Positions 52,371 through 64,000 of a stretch of 64,000 nt of DNA are shown here, in pieces. This DNA comes from Cycas panzhihuaensis (taxonomy: Eukaryota > Cycadophyta). The notes beneath the pieces are model-generated. The model saw only the letters and a program-made list of their open reading frames with translations, searched no databases and had not been told where the DNA came from. Position 1 is the first letter of the stretch, and every line of letters begins with the position of its first letter. Position numbers and translations under genes: made by a program. The stretch spans positions 239,637,741 to 239,701,740 of the forward strand of contig CM041465.1 in the NCBI GenBank assembly GCA_023213395.1, in the 5' to 3' direction.

Positions 52371-55091
52371 TGGATGCGCGTCTACAGGATAGCTACCTAA
52401 CTGAGTAGGAATAACAAGGGTAATCAATGGCACTATTGAGTGTAGATAAGGACCTACGAGTAAGGCAAATACCACGCAGGGCACCCCATACGCCAGAGCG
52501 CGAGTTTGGGACCTGTGAATGGTATCCAGCTACCTAGAGGTGGTTCCCCACTTCAAATAAGAAGAGAGGAGGCAAAAGATAAGCCTGAGTAGACTTAGGG
52601 GGAGGATCCTCCCACCCTTGGATGGCTGGAAGGGAAAGGAGAGAACCTTTGGAGGGTTTCCCTAGAGCAGAGGGAAATGAAGAAAGGGTAAGCAGGTGAC
52701 CAACCCACGAATGAGATCCTCTCGGTTACCTGACTAGGCGGGAAAAAACTGAGGAAGGGTGAAAGGAATAATCAAAAGAAAGAGCTATGGTGTATGCAAG
52801 CAAACTAACTAAGCGTAACAAGTTAACGAGATAAGGATGTAGTTTGCAAGGTGAATGGGAAAAGGTAAAAGGGGAAATCTCCTAAGGCCTTTTCCTACGA
52901 TAGATGTAATGCAAAAAATGTAACAACTGGCATATAAATCGAGAGATAGAGTTGGTTTTCTTTTTCCTTTCAAACGAGCTAATTACTATTGTACATAGCC
53001 TTTCAAAAGAAAAGGAACAAGATAGAGTGAGGGTACATACCTAGAATGGAGACGTAGTTGGAGTGGCGGTGTTCCCATGAGATACCAAAATCACTCCACA
53101 AAGCACGGTGAGTAAGAAGGGTTGCGGTAGAATGAAGCGTGGGGCTTCCTTACCTTCCCCGAAAACGGCACTAGAGTGCCAAGAAAGAAAAAAAGGATGA
53201 AATGATAGCAACAACTGAAATGCTAAAGTAAAATGTAAACAAGAGCACTTACTTGTGAGAGAGAGGGAAAGGAATGGATCCTTTGCATCCTTCGTATACC
53301 TACAAGTAAACAAGAGTATCCCTTTCTAGAGAAAGGGGGCTAACAACATAATAGACAATCCTAATAATACATATATGTATGAAACAAGTATAAACCTTAG
53401 CACATGCACGTTAGTATTCAATATTACAATGATAAATGGTAAAGAAAACTATCCCAATAAATGATGGGTAAATCGATGAGCCTTGGAGTGGCCCACCTCC
53501 TGCAAGGAGCAACCCTACCCTCCCTTAAGAAGCCACAAGGTAGAGAGGATATGGCTATGCTAAAAGGCTAGAAAGGGAGGTAATAAGAGGCTCAAGAAGT
53601 CCACAATAAACCAAAGTGCTATAGGGAGTAAATCAGGCTACCAAGAATGAGGTTGAGCAAGGGACAAGTAGCCGTGGCTTATGTGAGTTGCTCAAATCAA
53701 GATATGAACCCTCAAACCAACGCTGCAATAGGTGCCAACACTGATTTTAGCAGCTAGAAATGGCCTATTAAACCCTTGTTTCACTCCCAAGTGTAGCACG
53801 GGGCAAAAGGGAAGGTTTGGAGGGCGAAAATCCTCTTAGGAAGCGTGGAAGATGGTGCAGAATCCACCCAACTCTATCCCAAACCTTGTGTATTCCCTTT
53901 TGGCCACTGTCCTAGATAGGAAACGTAGGTAAAAAGGCCCTAATAGCAGGGAAAAATAGTCCAAACAAGACAAGGGACAACCCTTGAAGTGCAAGCTAAG
54001 ATAAGCTAGAGATAACATGCAAACCTGGGCATAAATTGGATAAGAGAGAACCCTAAACCAACAAATACCTGTGGAGAAGAAGGGAGGCATTTGCCTCTGT
54101 CAAGAACTATTGGAAAGAGGCTGAGAAACCTGCAAAAGAGCTATGGAACAGTAGGTGTGGAGCCCCTGCTAGTATGGCTGAAGGAAAACCTGCACTTGAG
54201 GATGCTTGATGGCTACCTGGGCAAGGAAGTGTTGGAATCTCTCTAAGGAGGCCCTCTCCAAGGTGTGTAAGGGGTTGGGAAGATGTCACAGCCATACCAA
54301 AGGAGAGTTGGGTACTGGAGAATGATTGCAGTCCTCAGAGCAAGAGGGAGCAAATAGGAACAATAGAGAGCAGGCATTTTTCCTTGAGATCCTTCAAAAA
54401 ATGGGCAAAAAGATGATCCCTAAAATGATTTAGGAAAGACATAAATACCCAGCCCAAACCCTAAACGAGCAATTAGGGCATAGCTAGCGGTGACTTAAGT
54501 TGCGTGACACGTGTCCGTTCTGTAATGAATGCAAGAATTACCACGATGGATTTTTAAAAATAAACTGAGACAACAGATCGCTGATAAATATCGTGGTACC
54601 GCCAGAATATCACTTGCATTCACGAAACTGTGGCAAGGGACCAGAGGCCAAAATCGCCCAAACATGTACCAAATTTTGGGTTGTAGGCCAATGACCAAGA
54701 AAGTTGGTAGGGGGCAGGGACACCTGCCTAGAGGTAGACAAGCAAGCAAATGAGCCACAACAGCAAAAATAGGACTCAATGGGTATGACAAGTCGACCAA
54801 ACAATGACAGATCATCATACGGGCAAGGATGACATGAGCCAAGTGGATCTTAAGATGAGTATGGCTGAAAGCAGGAAGTGACGCAGCCACCGGGGTGTCA
54901 CACTCACTAGGAATATGCCCTCGCTATAGTCGTCATAGGCTAGATAGGTGTAAATGACAACAAGATCATCCACGAGATCGTAACATACAAGCATACATTC
55001 ATCACAACAGAAAACAATCCACAAGGTGAGAGGCATACCTGCACTTACCTGAGTCAACCGCCCCGTATCCATTCTTGGAAGCTAGGAAATA
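52371..55091 (-). repeat. Element C right (5') LTR, D type (2721 bp)
   Basis: It starts TGGATGCGCGTCTACAGG next to the primer site and ends …GGAAGCTAGGAAATA. It aligns with the D LTRs (reverse complement of about 35291-38062), not with 41272-43884. It keeps a G-box palindrome GACACGTGTC (CACGTG 54508-54513), a CCCTAA…TTAGGG pair near 54460-54480 and a TATTTAT on the minus strand near 54440. Confidence 0.9.
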
Positions 55092-55719
55092 GATTCACAT
55101 GTTGTTGCTTCCCCATCTTTCTCTCATTCCTCTTTTTTTAAGACATGGTTGAATAGGCATGAGAAAAATATATTGTTACATCAACACCCAGATCTAATAT
55201 CAGATGATAAAGATGCTAGTTTACTTGATACAAGTTAAGCTAGGTTTGGAACCTCCACTATAGTATGTTGAGATAACAAGGTCCTAATACTCTAAAATTG
55301 CCACCAAGATCTAAACTATTCTTACAACTAGTTACAGGAATTGAAACTAAAATTACATGCAAGTTCTTAAACTAGAGATACAATAATAAAATGAACAAGA
55401 AATCCAAGCATAAAATGTACACCTGAGATAATGTGGTAAAACCCCAATAGTGTGCTAGGGAAATATCCACACAAGAAAGGTATTGATCTTTATTATCATA
55501 GAATGGAGATAATATACATAACTAGTAGTAGATTGCTCTTAGCAACAACAACCAGTCGTTGCCCTACTCATAGTATATTAAACAACCTTAACATAAAGAA
55601 ATATGCCCTAAATCGAGCTACATGAGTGGGTCATACATATCACAAATCTTGACCATAGAATCTAGTGTATTTTTATCAAACGAACCTAATTCTCTTTACA
55701 ATTTAATATAGTTTATAGT
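55092..55719. other. Unassigned AT-rich spacer
   Basis: I see no gene and no match to the Ty3/gypsy LTRs here. Phrases such as GTGGTAAAACCCCAATAG and ACAAGAAAGGTATTGATC recall the style of plant Ty1/copia LTR ends, but this is an impression only. Confidence 0.35.
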
Positions 55720-55883
55720 GCTAAATTTTTGGGTCTAGGGCTATCACCCTTGAACCCCCTCTTAGTGGGGGGCGTTCCATACCCCCCGCACCCCCATGGC
55801 CAAGGGGGGCTCCCGCCCCCCTTGGAACCCCCTGAAGAAGGTTTAGGGGGGAACCTGCACTACCAACATGTCAAAATTTTAGC
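55720..55883. repeat. Small GC-rich block with imperfect terminal inverted repeats
   Basis: GCTAAATTTTTG at 55720-55731 and its near-perfect reverse complement at 55872-55883 (11 of 12) flank about 140 bp of alternating C-runs and G-runs (C5-6 and G6), strikingly GC-rich against the AT-rich surroundings. It could be a miniature inverted-repeat element; no target duplication is visible, so this is uncertain. Confidence 0.35.
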
Positions 55884-56129
55884 CTCCCAACCATTTGTTG
55901 TCACATTCTAATATAGTATGGGAAGTTAATTCTATTTCTACTCTGTCATTACTTTCTCGTCCTCATGTGGACCTTCCCCTATCTTCGCTTGTCTTGATAT
56001 CTGTATCCCACCTTGATTATGGCATGTATAATCAAGAGTTTATTTAATATTTTTCTTCAATTTAGAAGTTCATAGATAGACTTATCCCCTTTTCTCAAGT
56101 TGCATTAATATCAAGTTTGTATCTACTCC
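55884..56129. other. Unassigned stretch before the element F pol remnant
   Basis: AT-rich sequence with Pro/Leu-rich readings that could be the decayed protease-RT linker of F. No motif is identifiable. Confidence 0.35.
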
Positions 56130-58195
56130 AAACTATTTAGTTGGCCCTTTTCCATCTTTTATTTCTCAATCTAAGAACCTTCACCTCGTCAACCTCTTTC
56201 ATCTCAACCATTTTAAAAATGATGAAGTAATCATTGAGCATTTAGAAGGTTCATCTCCTAGTCTTCCTCATGGACACCATTAGTTAGGGTTTTCTAAAGT
56301 CATAGTTGATCATTCTCAACCTTAGGAGTCTATCTCTTCAATTGAGCCTGCCCCTCCTCATTTTGAAGAAGGGAACGCAATGCTTATGGAACAAACCATC
56401 GATGTAGATTTAGAAATAAAATATACCCCTAGAATTATCAAGTTGGAAGCTAGTTGTACTGTCTAAGATATTGCTTAGTTTAAGGATTTCTTCCGTGAGT
56501 TCAACTCAGTTTTTACGTGGGACTATAAAGATATGCAAGGCCTTGACTCCCAGATAGTTGAACATAACATTATCATTATTCTTGGTTCAAAACCCAAACG
56601 ACAAAAGTAATGCCCTATCCATCCATGTCTCTCTCTTGCTATTAAGTAATATGTGGAGAAATTATTGGCAGCTAGATTTATTAAGAGCATCAACTACTCC
56701 CAATGGGTCTCTAACATAGTTCCTGTAGTCAAGAAGAATGGTATAATTTGGATTTACATTGACTTTTGTGAAATTAACAATGCATGTCTGAAAGATAATT
56801 TCCCTCTTTCCTATCTTGATTAGATTTGGGACCAGACTATTGTTTTTGAGGTAATGTCTCTTATGGATAGATTTTTAGGATATAATTAGATTTCTATTAC
56901 ACCTCATGATCACTATTAGACCATTTTTACTACTCCTTGGGGCACCTTCGTTTATAAAGTCATGCCTTTTAGATAAAGAATAATGGTGCGATATATCAGA
57001 GGGCTATGGTGCATATCTTCCATGACCTATTTGGTAATATTATTGTTGTTTATTTACTCCCCCTTTCATGCAAAAGATCTGATCATCTATGTGATTTCAT
57101 AACCATTTTTGAAACGTGTAAAAGGTATTATTTGTATTTAAGCCCTTCCAAATGGGTTTTTGATGTTACATTAGGAAGGATGTTAGGAAACATTGTTTCT
57201 TAGGATGGGATTAGAATTAATCCTGAGAAGATTAGGGTTGCTATTTAAATGCCTCCTCCAAAGACCTAAAAATAGATTAAATCTTTTCTAGGTAGGCTTA
57301 GTTTTCTAAGGCACTTCATTACTGACTTTGCCTTAGATGCTAAGCCTATCACTAATTTGTTGAAGAAAGATGTTGAATTGCAATGGACTCCTCAAGTTCA
57401 AGAGTCCTTTGATAGGCTAAAGTAAGCCTTGGTTTCTGCTCTAGTTCTTGTTCCACGAAGGTTTGATAAGCCTTTCATCTTATACAATTTAGCAACTGAG
57501 GAATCGCTAGAGGGTATGTTAGTACAAGAAGATGAATTTGATAAAGAGAGGGCTATATATTTTATTAGCAGGACCCTCATGGCAGCCGAGCTTCATTATC
57601 CTTTTTCTGAGAAAGAATATCTTGCTTTAGTTTTTACTACTAAGAAGCTTTTCCACTACCTCCTTAGGAATAAGGTTCACCTTATTGTTCAATCTGAACC
57701 TATAAGGTACTTACTTACTAAGTCTAACCTTATTGGCTTACTAGGCAAGTGGTCCTTATTACTTGAAGAATTTAATTTACAAGTGATCAATAGAAAGTCT
57801 AAGAAAGGCATGATCATTCTAGAGATCATGGCTAACATCCCTCTTCCAAATCATGCTTTCTAACCCATTGATGACTCCCTCCCAGATGAACATATCTTCC
57901 ATATCCAGGGCATTCCTTCTAATGACTTATAGATTTGGGATACCAGATGTTATTATTACTGATACTGGAACCTCATTTTATAATTCCCATGTCAGTGAAT
58001 TATGTAGTAAGTTTTATATTACTCATAGAATATCTGCCCTATATCATTCTCAGGTGAATGGCTAGGTGGAAGTATTTAATAAGATCTTAGCTAAGATTTT
58101 GGCTAAGATTGTTGCTACTTCTCATAGAGATTGGCACTCTCAGTTATTTTTGGCACTATGGGCCTATAGGAATACCATAAAAAACACTATGGGTA
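56130..58195 (+). pseudogene. Element F: old pol remnant (RT, RNaseH, integrase core fragment)
   Basis: H-F-K-N-D-E-V-I-I-E-H-L-E-G (about 56200) and F-T-W-D-Y-K-D-M-Q-G-L-D (about 56515) correspond to the pre-RT linker of C and D. RT continues with I-N-Y-S-Q-W-V-S-N-I (56690), L-M-D-R-F (56860) and F-V-Y-K-V-M-P-F, then a frameshift. At the active site the Y-x-D-D is gone (V-V-Y-L-L-P, about 57045). RNaseH is open at 57429-57863. Integrase starts abruptly at about 57925 with F-G-I-P-D-V-I-I-T-D-T-G-T-S-F, so the zinc domain and first Asp are deleted; it ends at N-T-M-G where element G is inserted at 58196. Codon divergence marks it as a distinct, older subfamily. Confidence 0.85.
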
Positions 58196-60939
58196 TGTTT
58201 CTGAACTACCGAGAATAGACATGGATAGGTCGACTTAGATAAGCATAGGTATACTTCTTCCTTGTCACCTCTACTGTTTCTTTAGAATGGTTGACAGAAG
58301 TGTTGCCTCATTGCATGACTCCTTGCTTCATTTGTATGATCACTTTGCATTTGTTACCTGGTCATACTGCTTATCATATTGTGAGCCTATGACGACCTAG
58401 GGGGACAGAACTTTCCGCAATGTAGGGCATCCCCATGGCACTTTATGACCCTCCGTGCTACCTCCACACTGCCTCAAACTCCATTTGATTGGTATGATCT
58501 GTTCATGCCTTATTTTTGAGCTCTTATTACCTCGTTTCCAGGACCTTTAACCATTGATGCTCCTCTTTCCTTTGTTCCCATACCTTTTGGACTGTCCTAG
58601 CCACCTAGATAGGGGGCCATCATCCCCCAGGCCTGCCACATCACCTCTTTAGGCTCTCAGAACCCAGATTTTTGCCATTTTAGCTTTCTGGTCCTACACT
58701 GCTATAAACTTAGCGGTACTACGAAGTTCACCACGGTGCGACTGTTGCAAATTATTTTTAAAAATTGTCGTGGTAATTCTTACTTTTTTTGCAGAATTGC
58801 CATGTGGCCTTGCATCCAACTCAGCCCTATTCACACCCTATTCGCTTGTTTAGGGCTGGGATGTTTATAAATCCAAAATCCATCATCATTTTACACTCTT
58901 GGATCATTTTTGGGCTCTTCAACACAACTATTTCCTGCTGCAAGTTCTGCTCCTTCTTTCTTCCTTCCACAAGTGCATCTGCAGGCCTGCATTTCCTACA
59001 ACTCCAGGCCAAGATCCACCTGCAACGACCCTTCTCCATGGTGGGAAGCTTCTCTCCAGACATTCTCAAGCAAGTTTAGGTGTGGTTCTCTTCCAACTCA
59101 CCCCAACAAGTGTCTCTTTCAGCCGCCTCTTGGGATATCTCCTACAAAACCTTGCATGAACCCTTCTCTTTGCTGGTTGTAGGGGTAAACCGCCTAGATT
59201 CAAAGCGTGTCCTCTAGACCCTTTTTTCAGGATTTATGGTATGTTATCTCTATGTTAGACTCATTTCCTAGTTTGTTTGTTTGCTTTCTTCTTGTTTGAC
59301 TATAGCAAACACTGTTTCCATTGAGTTTAGCCTATTATGTCTAGGTTTTCACTGTTCCTCTATTAGTTTTCCTTAAGGAAGCAGCACGAGAAGATCCACA
59401 AAGGCTGGGTGAAGAGAGTAAGATGAGGGCATCCCCCACTTAGTCCTACTCTCTAAGGGAAATCCCCTTCCCACCTTTCTTCTCCTGCTCCCATGCTTCT
59501 CTTGGGCTAATTAGGAGTAGGTGAGCCTTAGGCCTGCGCTGGATTATCATGGTATGCAGCCCTTTATTGTGCTGATTGTAGGCCTACACGCCTCCCATTT
59601 GGACCCCCGTCATGTCCGTAATGTTGCTTGGAATCTCTTGAAAGCTTTTGTAGGGGCTTGTACACTGGATTACTACCCATAACAACTCCGTACCTTGACA
59701 CCTCTCCAATGCTTTATTACATTTATCCTTATATTTCTTGGGTGTCATAAGTTGTCATTTACCCTCATCTTACTGTGTTAAAAGGTCATGTGGAGAACCT
59801 AGTAGAGGGCTAGCCATCCTGAGGCTTCCCTCCACTCCATCTTACTTGATGTACATGTTTGTTTGAGGGAAGATTTTGAGTTATTTGCAGCAATTATTTT
59901 CCTAACTTAACATAACGTTTTAACATATATATTACACGTGTACTTACATATATATATAACTTTTCTTTTGCAGCCCCTTCTTAGAAGGGATAAGCCCTTG
60001 TATGTGCAGGTTGGTGTGGTGCTTTCCTGTAAAGGTAAAAAGCATCCAAATCCAGGTAAGATCTATTGTTTCTTTCCCTTTGCTTTTTTTCCTTCCTTTC
60101 ATTCTATTTTCTCTTCATAAAGGGGAAGGTAAGGAGGCCCCTTCTTCCGCATCAATCTTCGTTATACATTCATCGACTATTGAGAGAGCATGCATTGCAC
60201 TTGGGTGAGGTCTCCCGTTGGCCACTACACCTCCTGGGCATGCACATCTATTCCCTTACCCCTCTATTTCTCCTTTTTGCTTTCATTTAAATCTATGTTC
60301 TAGATCAGTAGATCACATGAAAGAAAAAGGGTAAATGGTATTGATTGTTTGCACTTATATATCATATTCTTATCTCATATAGGAAAAAGATGTTATAAGA
60401 ACCTTCCTTTTTCCCTTCCCCTTCCTATCAGCCTAAGCATATCCTTAAGTGCATTCCACTTATCATTGTTTGCTTGCACATATAACACCAGTCCTTTTTT
60501 CTTTTGCCTCTTTAGTTGTTAAAGAAAAACTTGGTTTAAGTACCCCCCTCTCTCTCTCTTGGTCCTATTTGTATTAACCAAATAGCTAAGGGAGGCCCAC
60601 CTATAGTATAGTCTTTCACCTAGTCCATTTACTTCCATTCCCTTTATCATAGCGAAACTCCTTGAGGATTCCTCCTCTTCCCTTCCATCCATCCAAGGGT
60701 GGGAGGACCTTCCTCTCGAGACCATCCAGGCTACCCTCTATATGCACTCTCTCTTCCAGATTAAGGGATACTTTAAGGTAGTTGGGTGCCATTCGCAGGT
60801 CCCAAATGTGTGCTCCGGTGTATGGGGCACTCTGCATGGTACTTTCTTTGGTTGTAGGTTTTTGCCCACACCTTTGATATCATCATTGACTACCATTACT
60901 CCTATCGAGCATAGTGATTATCCCATAGATGCTCATCCA
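58196..60939 (+). repeat. Element G 5' LTR (2744 bp)
   Basis: TGTTTCTGAACTACCGAG at the left, …GATGCTCATCCA at the right. Diverged from, but collinear with, the D LTRs: hairpin relic (about 58693-58742), G-box relic CATGTG (58801-58806), TTATAAA (58865-58871), U5 block (about 60785-60840). The 3' LTR is outside the window. Confidence 0.88.
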
Positions 60940-60940
60940 C

Positions 60941-60960
60941 TAGCAACCATACTGGGGACC
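60941..60960 (+). promoter_or_regulatory. Primer-binding site of element G
   Basis: TAGCAACCATACTGGGGACC lies one base after the LTR end. Same tRNA-Arg-like pattern as the other copies, with TGG changed to TAG. Confidence 0.72.
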
Positions 60961-61037
60961 TACCAGTAAGGGAGCTAGTTCCTATCTCTTCTTGTTGGTA
61001 CTATTACCTTTTAGTGGTCTCCTTCACTTCTTCCTTT

Positions 61038-61056
61038 TGTTGGGCAACCCCCAACA
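61038..61056 (+). promoter_or_regulatory. gag leader hairpin of element G
   Basis: TGTTGGG, five-base loop, CCCAACA; a perfect 7-bp stem 48 bases before the gag ATG. Two pairs differ from D (C-G to T-A and A-T to G-C) with both sides changed. Confidence 0.65.
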
Positions 61057-61103
61057 CATACTTTGCATCTTTCTCCTTCTTCTAACGTGTTGGTAAGTTT
61101 TGT

Positions 61104-63840
61104 ATGTGACGCTTCTCACGTCGCCTACATGGTTTGCCTCCATTGTTAAAAGACCCTGTATATCGTCCTCTTTCATCGTCGAATTCTGATTCGACAATGG
61201 AAGGATACCCTTCAGATTGGGATTATCATGCCTTTGCTTCGGGAGCTCATGAGTTCCCCACATCCATTTCAAGATCCACCCAAGAGGGTGACAATCCTAT
61301 TTACTATCTGGGTGATCAACATCACCCACTTGATGCCCACCTCTCTACTCATGCAGTAGAGGGTCCATCTCCTCTCAAGATTCACCACCTAGTTGGTGAT
61401 TCTTATGAGGAGCGCTCTGAGGGGTCTACTTCATTCGAGGTCCCGTCTACCTCCTATGATCACGTAGATACCCCTCTTGCTGACGTGATTCAAGCCCTTA
61501 GCGAATGTTTTCGTGCCGCTTATCTTCAGTCACGTCCTAGATGGTTTGAAGATGTCTTACGTGGCGGGGCATCTTCCTCAGCCACACCTGTCCCACCGTC
61601 TTCATCTACATCTACACCTCCCATGATAAGTAACCCCTTTGTGCCTACACATTCATCCCGCTCTATCCCTACACCTACCTTAGGGATGTATGTTGCACCT
61701 TCTATTCCTCATCATGGTCCCAACTCTTCGGGGCCCTCTCATGGTATGTCTTTCTCCTAGCTTGGGGTTAGCATACCTTTTCCTAGTGAAGCCAATATAC
61801 CACCTCCCAACGTGGCACATGTATTTCCTAGTAGGCCTAGAGGTCCTACCAATACCCTTACTACTAGTCATATGGGATCTGCTCCCACGTATAGTTAAAA
61901 CCAACCTAATGGTCCTTCTCTTTACGTACCCTGAGGTTATACTTCTCAACCTTAAGGGCACGGTAAAGGGAACCATATTCCAGCTTACGGGATGGACCTG
62001 TTACATCCATATAGGGTTGCACCACCCATAAGTAGCCCATATGGACAAAACATGGTTCCTCACCCTTCCTTTCCACCATCCTGCATAGCTCCTTAGACTG
62101 TGCCTTTGTAAGGAAACCCAACTTCCTTTCAAAGCACCTATCCTCAAGTCCCTTTTCAACAAGGGATATTTCCTCAAGGAGGGATGGGCCTACCACCCCC
62201 ATATGTTCCTTGTCCATTACTTCCTATATCATTTGTCGATCCTATGGTCCAGGCGAGGGCACATCTCTTCATAGATTATAGATCAACGCCATTATTTGTT
62301 AAGGTGTTAAGAACTAATTTATCGCCTTATCCTCCCGAAGTTCCTAAGTTTGATGGAACTTCATCACAGGATCCATCGGATCACATCCGTAGTTTTTGTA
62401 TATCGTGCATTGATTACTGGGCCTATGATCACATACTAATGAAATTATTCCCACGATCCCTACAAGGCAATGCCCTTAAATGGTTTTATCGCTTGCCTGC
62501 CCATTCCATTTTCTCGTTCCAACAACTTGTGGACGAGTTCATCAACTATTTTGATGTGGCTCATCCATTCGAAAGTGGAATGAAATCCATTCTTTCACTC
62601 AAACAAGGTCATGATAAGATGAATCGTGATTTTGTACAGTGATTTCATGACCTCCTCCATTCCACTAAGGCTACTTTACCTGAGGAATTGAAGAGGGATC
62701 TCTTCATTAATGCACTTTGCCCTGAAGTCTATGTGGAAGTCCTTAAGATGGGGGCAACCACATGTGACTCTGCGATTGCAAAGTGCTTAGCGCTTGAGGC
62801 CATTGAGATCCAGGCTAGACTCAAGAAGCCTCTTAAGCCCTCACAATGACGTGAGGCACCATCTCAAACTAAAGAAACCAAACCAGAAAAATCCACTAGG
62901 TTCTCTTCTCATCTGACTAAGAAGACCTTAGATCTGCTCACTTCTGCTATACGTTCATTCGAACATATGATGAAGGAACTTAAACTACAAGCTCCTTCAT
63001 CACCCACTTCCAACAAACAAATCCAACAAGCTACTCAAGCTACTCTCCCTAGGGGTGGTAACACTCAGTCCTCTCAAGTAAGGAAGCCAGATTCCTTACT
63101 TGAGAAGAAGTAGTGTTCCATTCATGGGGAGTGTTTCCATGACAACTCGCGTTGTAGGGCTCAACATTCTAGGGATGCCCCACAGCGTGACTCATCTCCT
63201 AAATAGGCCTCAAGGCCTAACCTTGACCAACTGATCCACAATGATCCGTTCCCCAAGCATGGGGAATGCGATCATAATGCTCAGCCCCAAAACAACCAGA
63301 ATTGGGGAAGATCCTCGAAGTCCCGTCCTTCCTGCGATAAGGGGAAGGGTGCTCGGGATTCGTCTTCTTCATCGTGTTGCCCTGACCGACGTACTCCCTT
63401 ACCTTTGTGGTCCCAGAATAAGGGAAAGAAGGTAATCTAAATGCTTGAGGCCACCTACTTATATGCCCTCACTCAGTCTCAAGCCATTAAAGAGGCAGTT
63501 GGCGCCTCTTCTTTTGCTCTACACTCCGATCCTCTTCTAAAAACCTCCCTTCCAGAAGTTCCATTACTTCCCAAGACTATTCCTGTTTGTCCAGGTCGCT
63601 ATGATTTCAGAAGAGCTCTTCCTCAATTCATAGCCAAGCGGAAGGCCTTTTCTGTCGTCGATGATCTTTGTACCATGGTCACTGGGATGTCCATCATGGA
63701 TGTCTTGAGAAGTTGTCCCAAACATCGAACTCTTCTTTTGGAAGCTTTAGGGTTGAGTGACGCACCCATTCACGCTTTGGGTATTACCCAAAGCCATGAG
63801 CCTATCATTTCCTTTGACCCTAAAGATCTTCCCCCTACTT
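61104..63840 (+). pseudogene. Element G gag
   Basis: ATG 61104 is followed by TGA at codon 2. The same frame is then open for 208 codons (61134-61760) with M-E-G-Y-P-S-D and W-F-E-D-V-L-R-G-G-A-S-S-S. The gag domain is at about 62340-62830 within a long open stretch (62184-62642): V-P-K-F-D-G-T-S-S-Q-D, L-K-W-F-Y-R-L-P, L-K-Q-G-H-D-K-M-N-R-D-F, A-I-A-K-C-L-A-L-E-A. The Cys/His motif C-S-I-H-G-E-C-F-H-D-N-S-R-C is at about 63117-63160. One frame throughout with about a dozen stops, so this is decay by point change. It would form the particle and bind element RNA. Confidence 0.9.
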
Positions 63841-64000
63841 GTAAAATGGAATGCCAATGGAACTTCCCTTTCACCATCACTATTGACACACCAGACTGTA
63901 CCCTGAGAAGGACTATTGTTGATAATGGTTCTTCCATTAATGCCATGCCCTTGTGCGTTATGCAAGAGCTTGGTATTTCTACCTTGGAACCTATTCCATA
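63841..64000 (+). pseudogene. Element G protease, N-terminal part
   Basis: C-Q-W-N-F-P-F-T-I-T-I-D-T-P-D-C-T-L-R-R, then I-V-D-N-G-S-S-I-N-A-M-P with the catalytic Asp kept, and Q-E-L-G-I-S-T-L-E-P at the window edge. Continuous in frame with gag, as in C and D; the rest is outside. Confidence 0.88.

Larger units (their letters stand above)
41272..55091 (-). mobile_element. Element C: chimeric Ty3/gypsy retrotransposon
   Basis: In minus orientation: 5' LTR (52371-55091), primer site, gag, protease, RT, RNaseH, integrase, a deletion junction, antisense gene (5' part lost) and 3' LTR (41272-43884). The 3' LTR is of the A type, the 5' LTR of the D type; they do not match as one insertion's LTRs should. 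The flanks are GGGGG and GATTC, so there is no duplication. The antisense part shares indels with A, while gag-pol resembles D. It is therefore a recombinant of two elements. Its pol is the best preserved here: RT and RNaseH share one frame from 48717 to about 46930 with few stops. Confidence 0.85.
58196..64000 (+). mobile_element. Element G: 5' half of a Ty3/gypsy retrotransposon, running off the window
   Basis: A 2744-bp LTR (58196-60939), a primer site, a leader with a hairpin, gag, and the beginning of protease follow in the normal order. It is inserted in element F's integrase; GGGTA (58191-58195) is the expected target duplication, its partner lying outside. Gag resembles C and D. RT and beyond are not visible. 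Confidence 0.9.

Noticed and set aside
55092-55719. Ty1/copia LTR remnant
   Set aside because: Only vague phrase-level similarity; no termini, primer site or coding motif could be found, so it is left unassigned.
55729-55911. 60-codon Pro/Gly-rich ORF in the GC-rich block
   Set aside because: Composition alone opens this frame; no family resemblance.

Overview
The window is plant nuclear repeat DNA. I find no host gene, tRNA, rRNA or CRISPR array. Almost all of it is nested Ty3/gypsy (Metaviridae-type) LTR retrotransposons of related subfamilies. Very long LTRs (2.6-3.2 kb), a large element (about 17 kb), a tRNA-Arg-like primer site, canonical plant splice signals and heavy C-to-T/G-to-A decay point to a land plant with a large, methylated, repeat-rich genome. 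I cannot name the species. The order gag-protease-RT-RNaseH-integrase without a chromodomain, a long 3' internal region, an antisense accessory gene and a second RNase H fit the Tat/Ogre side of Ty3/gypsy.

Layout. Element B (minus) is the host of the left half: its integrase lies at 1-244 and resumes at 13954, followed by RNaseH, RT, protease, gag and a 5' LTR that starts at 19586. Element A (245-13953, minus, two 2639-bp LTRs, GAGTC/GAGTT target duplication) is inserted in B's integrase. Element D (21116-38062, plus, two 2772-bp LTRs, perfect CCCTC duplication) is inserted in B's 5' LTR, which resumes at 38068-39703. A fragment of a diverged LTR (E) fills 39704-41271. Element C (41272-55091, minus) follows, but its two LTRs belong to different subfamilies and it lacks a target duplication, so it is a chimera. 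After an unassigned AT-rich spacer and a small GC-rich block comes an old plus-strand pol remnant (F, about 56.1-58.2 kb), whose integrase is cut by element G (58196 to the window end, plus; 5' LTR, leader, gag, start of protease).

How the genes work together. All coding regions are broken by stops and some frameshifts. Gag, protease, RT, RNaseH and integrase are the replication set. Beyond integrase, A, C and D carry a gene on the opposite strand (plant-mobile-domain-like N-terminus, acidic middle, coiled-coil C-terminus). In A and D it has a conserved TATA box, a probable 5'-UTR intron and a conserved phase-1 coding intron. In A and D an archaeal-type second RNase H lies on the sense strand between that gene and the 3' LTR, directly behind a splice-acceptor-like tract. 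A lacks RT, RNaseH and integrase entirely yet keeps LTRs, gag, protease and both accessory genes, so it looks like a non-autonomous partner of D-like elements. The most interesting signals are this antisense-gene/second-RNaseH module, a covarying hairpin in the gag leader, and a shared LTR promoter module whose hairpin also occurs in the antisense gene's leader.
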